This document shows, piece after piece, positions 58,662-64,000 of a stretch of 64,000 nucleotides of DNA; position 1 is the first letter of the stretch, and every line of letters begins with the position of its first letter. The notes beneath the pieces are model-generated. The model did no database searches. It worked only from the letters and a program-made list of their open reading frames with translations, and was not told where the DNA came from. The translations under genes were made by a program, and so were the position numbers. Source of the DNA: Cycas panzhihuaensis (taxonomy: Eukaryota; Cycadophyta); contig CM041465.1 of the NCBI GenBank assembly GCA_023213395.1, positions 224,509,741-224,573,740 of the forward strand, given 5' to 3'.

Positions 58662-61382
58662 AAAAGGGAATTAGAACATGCAATAGACCTTATCCCCAAA
58701 GCAATACCAGTCAACATTCCTCCATATAGACATACTTATCATCTCAGGAAGGAAATTAAAAAAATCACACAAGAACTATTACTCCAAGATGTAGTGGTGA
58801 AAAGCACGAGTCCATTCGCCTCTCCCGCGGTGGTCAGTCTAAAGAAGGACGGATCTTACAGAATGTGTGGATTATCATGGCCTGAATAAATTGACTATAA
58901 AGAATTGGTATCCTATCCCAAGGTTTGAAAATTTGTTAGATGAGTTACATGGAGCCCGATACTTTTCAAAGATAGATTTGCACTTAGGATACCACCAAAT
59001 AAGGGTCAAAGAAGAAGATGTTTACAAAACTGCATTCAGAACGCATGAAGAGTTGTTTGAATTCAGGGTTATGCCTTTCGGCTTAACAAATGCTCTAGGT
59101 ACTTTCCAAAGCACAATGAATTCAATATTAAAACATGTTCTGAGAAAATTCGTACTGGTTTTCTTTGGCGATATCCTGATCTACAGCAAAACATGGGAAG
59201 AACATATGGAACATATAAAGGTAGTTTTGCTCATACTTGAAAAAGCGCAACTGTTTACAAATAAGAAAAAGTGTTCTTTCACAAAAGAGGAATTAGAGTA
59301 TCTGGGCCACATTATCACATGCGAAGGAATCAAAATTGATCCAAAAAAGATCCAGGCAATTGTAAACTGGCCAACCCTGAAGAATGTCATAGGAGTAAGA
59401 TGTTTTTTGGGCACAACGGGATTTCTGAGAAAGTTCATAAAAGGGTATGCACGCATAGCATCGCCACTAACAGACCTGTCCAAAAAGGATGCGTTCAGAT
59501 GGAATTTAGGAGCAGAAGGAGCGTTTCAAGAATTAAAACAAGTAATGATTAAAGCTCTAGTATTGGTCTCACCGAATTTCACTCAACCATTCACATTGGA
59601 ATGTGATGCTTCAGGTTTTGGAATAGGAGCAGTTCTATTGCAGGGAGGAAGGCCTATATCTTATGAAAGTCGGAAGCTGAATGATAGGGAAAAAATGAAA
59701 CCAATATATGACAAAGAGATGCTGGCCATTATGCACGCAATACACCAATGGAGGCAATATTTATTAGGGAGCAGATTTGTGGTCAGAATTGATCATGACA
59801 GCCGCAAGTACTTTCTGAATCAAAAGGCGTTATCCGATGAGCAACAAAAGTGGGTCAGTAAGTTGCAGGCTTTCGACTTCACCATTGAATACAAAAAAGG
59901 AAAAGAAAACGTAACAGCAGATGCTCTATCCAGACTACCAGAGGAAGGAAAGATTGAAGCATCAGCTAATTCAATGACAATAGCAACTCCAAAATGGACA
60001 ATAGAGTTGGCAAAGGAATATGAAGACGATAAGATATCACAAGAAATAAGACAAAAGATCAGAGAAAGAAAAGTAGTGCAGTTCACGGAACAAGGAGAGT
60101 TAATTCTAAGGAAAGGAAAAATATTTATTCCAAAGACAAGTAAATTAAAAGAAGCACTACTTCAAGAAGCTCACTCAACTTCGAGTTCATGACATTCAGG
60201 GATGGATAAGACTTATAGAAGGCTTCGAAGCTTGTTTTACTGGAAAGGGTTGAAATCTGACGTCCTCTAGTTTGTATCAGAATGTGATACATGTCAAAGG
60301 AATAAGACTGAATCTGTGAAGACCCCTGGGTTGCTACAACCCCTTTCCATTCCCCATAAAAAATGGGAAGAAATTTCTATAGATTTTATTACAGGTCTTC
60401 CGCATTCAGAAGGAAGAAATGCAATTTTTGTAGTGGTAGACAGATTAACTAAATACACCCATTTCGGGGGAACTCAGACAGGAGCAAAAGCAAGCCAAAT
60501 AGTAGAATTATATATGAAAGAAATTCACAGACTACATGGCTTTCCAAAAGTTATAGTCAACGACAGGGATCCCAAATTCACAAGTCACTTCGGCACTAGC
60601 CTGCATATGAGCTCAAAGATACCGCCCGCATGATGGCCGATGAAATAGTTAATAAATGTGTGGAGGGATACTTAAGAAACTTCGCATTAGATAAACAGAC
60701 GCAATGGCATCGATGGCTCCATCTGGCAGAATGGTGGTATAACACCACATACCACGTAGCGGCAAAAATTTCACCATTTCAATCACTATAAGGGTATGAA
60801 CCTCCATCACTCTTGAATTGGCTAAATACATCTAAAGTGCAAACAATCCAAGAAAACCTGCAACAAATGCAAGAAACAATTCGAATACTAAAGAATAATT
60901 TGGAGATGGCGAAGAATAGGATGAAGCAACAAGCAGATAGAAAGAGATCTGAACGGAGTTTTGAGATAGGAGAATGGGTATTCTTAAGACTCCAACCCTA
61001 CAAACAGATGTCGATGAAACAAAATAATTGACATAAATTATCACCAAGATTCTTTGGACCATATCAGATTGAGGAACGCACAGGGGAAGTGGCATATCAG
61101 TTAAAACTACCACCAGAAAGCAAAATCCATAATATCTTCCACGTGTTTTGTTTGAAGAAAAAGTTGGGTGAAAAGGAGGCTCCAAAAACAAATTTACCAA
61201 CACTTGATGAAGAAGGAATGATGATAGTGGAATCTGAGGGGATATTGAAGACTAGGGACAAGAATTTGCGATCCAGGATAATAAAAGAATATCTCATCAA
61301 ATGGAAGACATTGGGGCTTGAAGATGCAACATGGGAGTCTGAGGAATGGATGCAGAAAAATGGGCCCTTACCAATGCTTTGA
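58662..61382 (+). pseudogene. RT-RNase H-integrase-chromodomain part of element K pol
   Basis: Resumes K's frame after G, with a frameshift near 58865. RT: YFSKIDLHLGYHQIRVKEED, FRVMPFGLTNA, then VLVFFGDILIYSK (near 59155), where the first catalytic Asp of FxDD is Gly. RNase H: FTLECDASGFGIGAVLLQGG and KEMLAIMHAI. Integrase: HxH and CDTCQRNK zinc site with a TGA at 60190, IDFITGLPHSEGRN, VNDRDPKFTSHF; the stretch carrying the last catalytic Glu (about 60600-60650) is rearranged and frame-shifted. A TGA lies at 61029. The chromodomain, about 61215-61365, ends IIKEYLIKWKTLGLEDATWE. Chromodomains steer integration to modified chromatin. Confidence 0.93.
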
Positions 61383-61398
61383 GGGCAAAGCATGTTTT

Positions 61399-61412
61399 GA
61401 AGGGGAGGGACT
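61399..61412 (+). other. Polypurine tract of element K
   Basis: TGAAGGGGAGGGAC-type purine run directly before the 3' LTR at 61413. Confidence 0.85.
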
Positions 61413-61998
61413 TGTAATATTCTAAAATTTAGTCAAAACTATGTTACATAACCATTCAAATTGAAGGCTTCTGAATAAGGATTCCAACAGTTCAGACGAA
61501 AGTCAATTCCGATATCTCTGTCAAAAGTTATGACCGTTTAAAGTTAGCGTGCCAGTTTTGGAGAAGTTCTGGCCGACTTCTATTTAAGCAGTATTAAGGA
61601 TAATATCACCCACTCTGGCCGACTTCTAATTGAAGTATTTTAATCTCTATATAAAGAGGAAGTTTGGGCCACATCTCAAACCATCTTTGGAGGTTCTTTT
61701 GGGTGCCTATTTTCAGGTTTAGGGCTGCAGTTAACTCGCCCATTTGGGGGTTGCAGTTTGGAGGGTTCCTCTCCTCGAAGAGGGAAGCTCACTTCTTCAG
61801 GAAAGATTGGTATTTTGTTGTAATTTCGCTCTATTTTGGTATTATTTGACAATAAAGATTATTATTTACTTTTGTGAATTTCGTAATTCTTGTTCCTTGT
61901 TCGTTTTCTTGTTGAATAGCATCTAGTTATTGTTTTTTGTGGATTATTACTTGTATTTTTGAGGAAAATTGCTATAAAAGTAGAACTAGATCGCTATA
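61413..61998 (+). repeat. 3' LTR of element K
   Basis: 586 bp, TGTAAT to CTATA (terminal CA mutated), then the duplicated GAGTA. Has TATATAAAGAGG near 61650 and AATAAAG at 61851. Confidence 0.93.
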
Positions 61999-63354
61999 GA
62001 GTACATGTTACAGGATGGAAAATTGACCCTCAGATTAACCCCCATTTTTAAAGTCCCCATAAAATTAAAGAGAAATTTAAAAATCATAAATGAAAAGTTA
62101 GTAGTTAAGGTTAGAAAGCTTAAAGAGGTGTCGCATAGTTCTTAAGATATCATCCAAATGAAGTCATTATGAAGAATTGTGCATAGGAGATGACCTCTCA
62201 TTGGTGCATGAGGAGGCAAGTTTCTTAGTCCATCTTTCTCGTAAGTCAAGTTCTCTCATATAAAACCTCATAAGTAGAAGAGGAAAGAACACATTATAGT
62301 GTTAACAGGGGAGATATCGTTGGAGTAGAGAGCTAAGGAGAGATAAGGACAAATGACTTCACTCTAATACTTCATCAAATAATTCCTCTACTAGTGAATG
62401 TACAATTGAACTTTGCAAGACAACAAGCTAAGACATTTATCATTTCAATCAAGTTTACTTTCAAGAATTAAATGCTATTTTATATTATTAGATCTTTGTT
62501 CTTCCTCTAACACAGAGATAATTGAGTTTTGGCCCAAAGGCCCCCTCTAAAAAATACATAAAAGTGTTTCTTAGACGAAGAAGTGATCCCCTAAGTGGTT
62601 GTACAAATTGTATGACCCTACTATAGTTGTATGGATGCCAACAATATTGTATAGGTTTGTACCATAGTGAAACAAGGGTTTAAGAAGCTATTTCTATGAT
62701 GGCATAGTTTACTGGTTAGAATTAGTTCTAACTATTTACATGAAGATTTGAAAGTGAAAACACAATGAAAGTACATTTGAATCCACTGTATGCCTATACA
62801 CATACTACTATACAATCTGGGGCAGTTACATATCCTATAACAACAATTAATGCTTTAATAAATGAAGTAAAATAGAAAATATGAAGTGTTGTAAACTTAG
62901 CATTTGCATGCGTAAACAGTTGTAAAATATGATGGAATTTTAGGGATAGTTGGAGTACAAATGTATACATAGTACTGTATGGTCACTTTTAGCAAACCAT
63001 ACAAATTGCTTCATATTTGCATTTAATGATTACAAACTTTGATTTTTTGAGTGTTAGGAAAAATGCATCAACATGCAACTTAGTTTTTGATATAAATAAA
63101 TGGTAAATCATAGTAAGATAGATCGAATCTGGTAGTGCCACAACATTGTACTGCATGGATTGATGTATATATAATCCATATAACTACATTTTTAGTAGCA
63201 TTTAATCTCCGAACCCTAGCAATATTGATAACAGGTATAGTGGTTATATTATCAACAAAAACAACTATAGTGAATCCTCATTGGCTTGAACAATTGCTGG
63301 TGGTAACAACTGCTACTCTAGCTATAGCGACATTGCTATTGTAGAGGAATAATT
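61999..63354. other. Spacer between K and L
   Basis: AT-rich intronic sequence with no PARP2 exon, domain or paired repeat recognised. The 69-codon open frame at 63135-63344 is hydrophobic but without a recognisable family. Confidence 0.5.
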
Positions 63355-63571
63355 TGTTGAGATATAATGTTTTATCTAGGATAGAAAGGGGGGTCATGTT
63401 AGACCCACCCATAAATGTACTCATGAGATAATGCCACTTGGCAGAGTCTGAGTGATCGGTTACATTAGGAGGTTGTAACCATCACATAACTCTTGTGTAT
63501 TAAAGCAAATTGAATCTCAATAGAAACACGAACATTCTTTCCTCTCACAACTTTTGCTCTGGTTTTCAACA
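63355..63571 (+). repeat. 5' LTR of element L
   Basis: 217 bp from TGTTGA to TCAACA. Contains TGTATTAAAGC near 63497. The second LTR is not in the window; support comes from similarity to D's LTR and from the adjacent PBS. Confidence 0.78.
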
Positions 63572-63583
63572 TGGTATCGAGGT
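63572..63583 (+). other. Primer-binding site of element L
   Basis: TGGTATCGAGGT directly follows the LTR; a variant of the initiator tRNA-Met PBS. Confidence 0.75.
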
Positions 63584-64000
63584 GCTCGTTAACTGATCTT
63601 TTTCTTCCGTAAATTCTTCCACAATTATCTCATCAAGGGTGCAAGAGAAGATAAAAGCGTTGAAGCGATTTTTAAAGTTAAAGACCACAGATTTCTTCGA
63701 TTATGCGGAACCGTGCGGACTGTCTGGAATTGTACGGACGGCAAAATTTCAAAGTACTCAGTTAGGCGAAAATTTGTGGGGAGGTAGATCTGAAGGCAGG
63801 AGCATACTTTTCTTCCGGAGCGAGTCCGTCGAGGTCGTTTTGAGCCAAAAAGCCCCCGAACCGGTCCAGCGTTTTCAAGGGATTCTCTCAAAAATCTCAT
63901 CGATTTGCAAGTAAATTGGGTAAAATCATCCCAAATCTTACGTAGAGACAAGATTCAAGTTTGCAACTCAAATCGAAGGATTTAATTCGGTAATTTTTCG
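63584..64000 (+). other. Leader of element L
   Basis: Non-coding before gag, related in parts to the leader of A (for example the TTGTACGGACGG region and a GAGTCCGTCGAGGTC segment comparable to AAGTCCATTCAAGGTC near 2370). Confidence 0.55.

Larger units (their letters stand above)
50942..61998 (+). mobile_element. Element K: chromodomain Ty3/gypsy retrotransposon hosting G
   Basis: 11,057 bp including G, flanked by GAGTA (50937-50941, 61999-62003). LTRs are 584 and 586 bp; Met-type PBS; order GAG-PR-RT-RH-INT with a C-terminal chromodomain, the mark of chromoviruses. By eye the LTRs differ at roughly 6-7% of sites. Stops, frameshifts and a damaged RT active site make it inactive. It lies in sense orientation in the PARP2 intron. 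Confidence 0.95.
63355..64000 (+). mobile_element. Element L: 5' end of a copia retrotransposon, cut by the window edge
   Basis: A 217-bp LTR followed by a PBS and leader. The LTR start (TGTTGAGATATAATG, TTTTATC) and end (GGTTTTCAACA) match those of element D, and the start resembles A. Coding sequence lies outside the window. Confidence 0.8.

Noticed and set aside
63135-63344. Hydrophobic 69-codon open frame
   Set aside because: No homology recognised, single short frame in AT-rich intron sequence; no evidence for expression.
1-64000. Search for a clustered defence, biosynthetic or other multi-gene system
   Set aside because: All recognisable coding sequence is either PARP2 exons or LTR-retrotransposon proteins; no co-oriented group of other genes exists.

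Overview
The window is nuclear DNA of a seed plant. A gymnosperm (conifer-like) genome is the best inference: coding exons sit tens of kilobases apart, almost everything between them is LTR retrotransposon, and most copies are old and full of stops. No prokaryotic or organellar gene layout, rRNA, CRISPR array or bacterial-type system was seen.

The only host gene I can support is the middle of a PARP2-type poly(ADP-ribose) polymerase on the + strand. Five exons are readable: 10057-10138 and 43719-43954 (WGR domain), then 44158-44290, 44592-44647 and 45612-45685 (regulatory domain). Reading frame, splice phase and GT/AG borders all agree. The first visible intron is 33,580 bp, the next three are 203, 301 and 964 bp, and the last runs off the window (more than 18.3 kb). 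The N-terminal DNA-binding part and the catalytic domain lie outside the window.

The rest is nested LTR retrotransposons, named A-L here for reference. B (1-8481, minus, copia, left end outside) contains A (1905-7047, plus, copia, TSD GAATA). Inside the 33.6-kb intron are: C (10896-18796, gypsy with a tRNA-Asp-like PBS, a gag relic and an unrecognised coiled-coil ORF) containing D (13064-~16010, minus, truncated copia); E (20474-25458, copia, TSD CAACC); F (~26241-35360, Athila/Tat-like gypsy, truncated in RT) containing H (29421-33024, a gag-protease-only element); and I (36074-41988, minus, TSD ATCAC, non-coding interior) containing J (38941-40627, short and non-coding, TSD TGGTG). In the intron after exon 45612-45685, K (50942-61998, chromodomain gypsy, TSD GAGTA) contains G (53342-58661, minus, copia, TSD AAAAG). 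L (63355-end) is the 5' end of another copia, of the same family as D.

Five of these elements each carry a single younger element, so insertion order can be read directly. Decay is mostly premature stops. In A, C and H the stops look like C-to-T changes (Gln, Arg or Trp codons turned into stops), as expected of methylated, silenced plant repeats. The PARP2 exons show no such decay, so the host gene looks intact where it can be seen. I found no new multi-gene system. The most unusual items are the coiled-coil ORF of element C, the gag-protease-only element H, the coding-free elements I and J, and the giant PARP2 intron.
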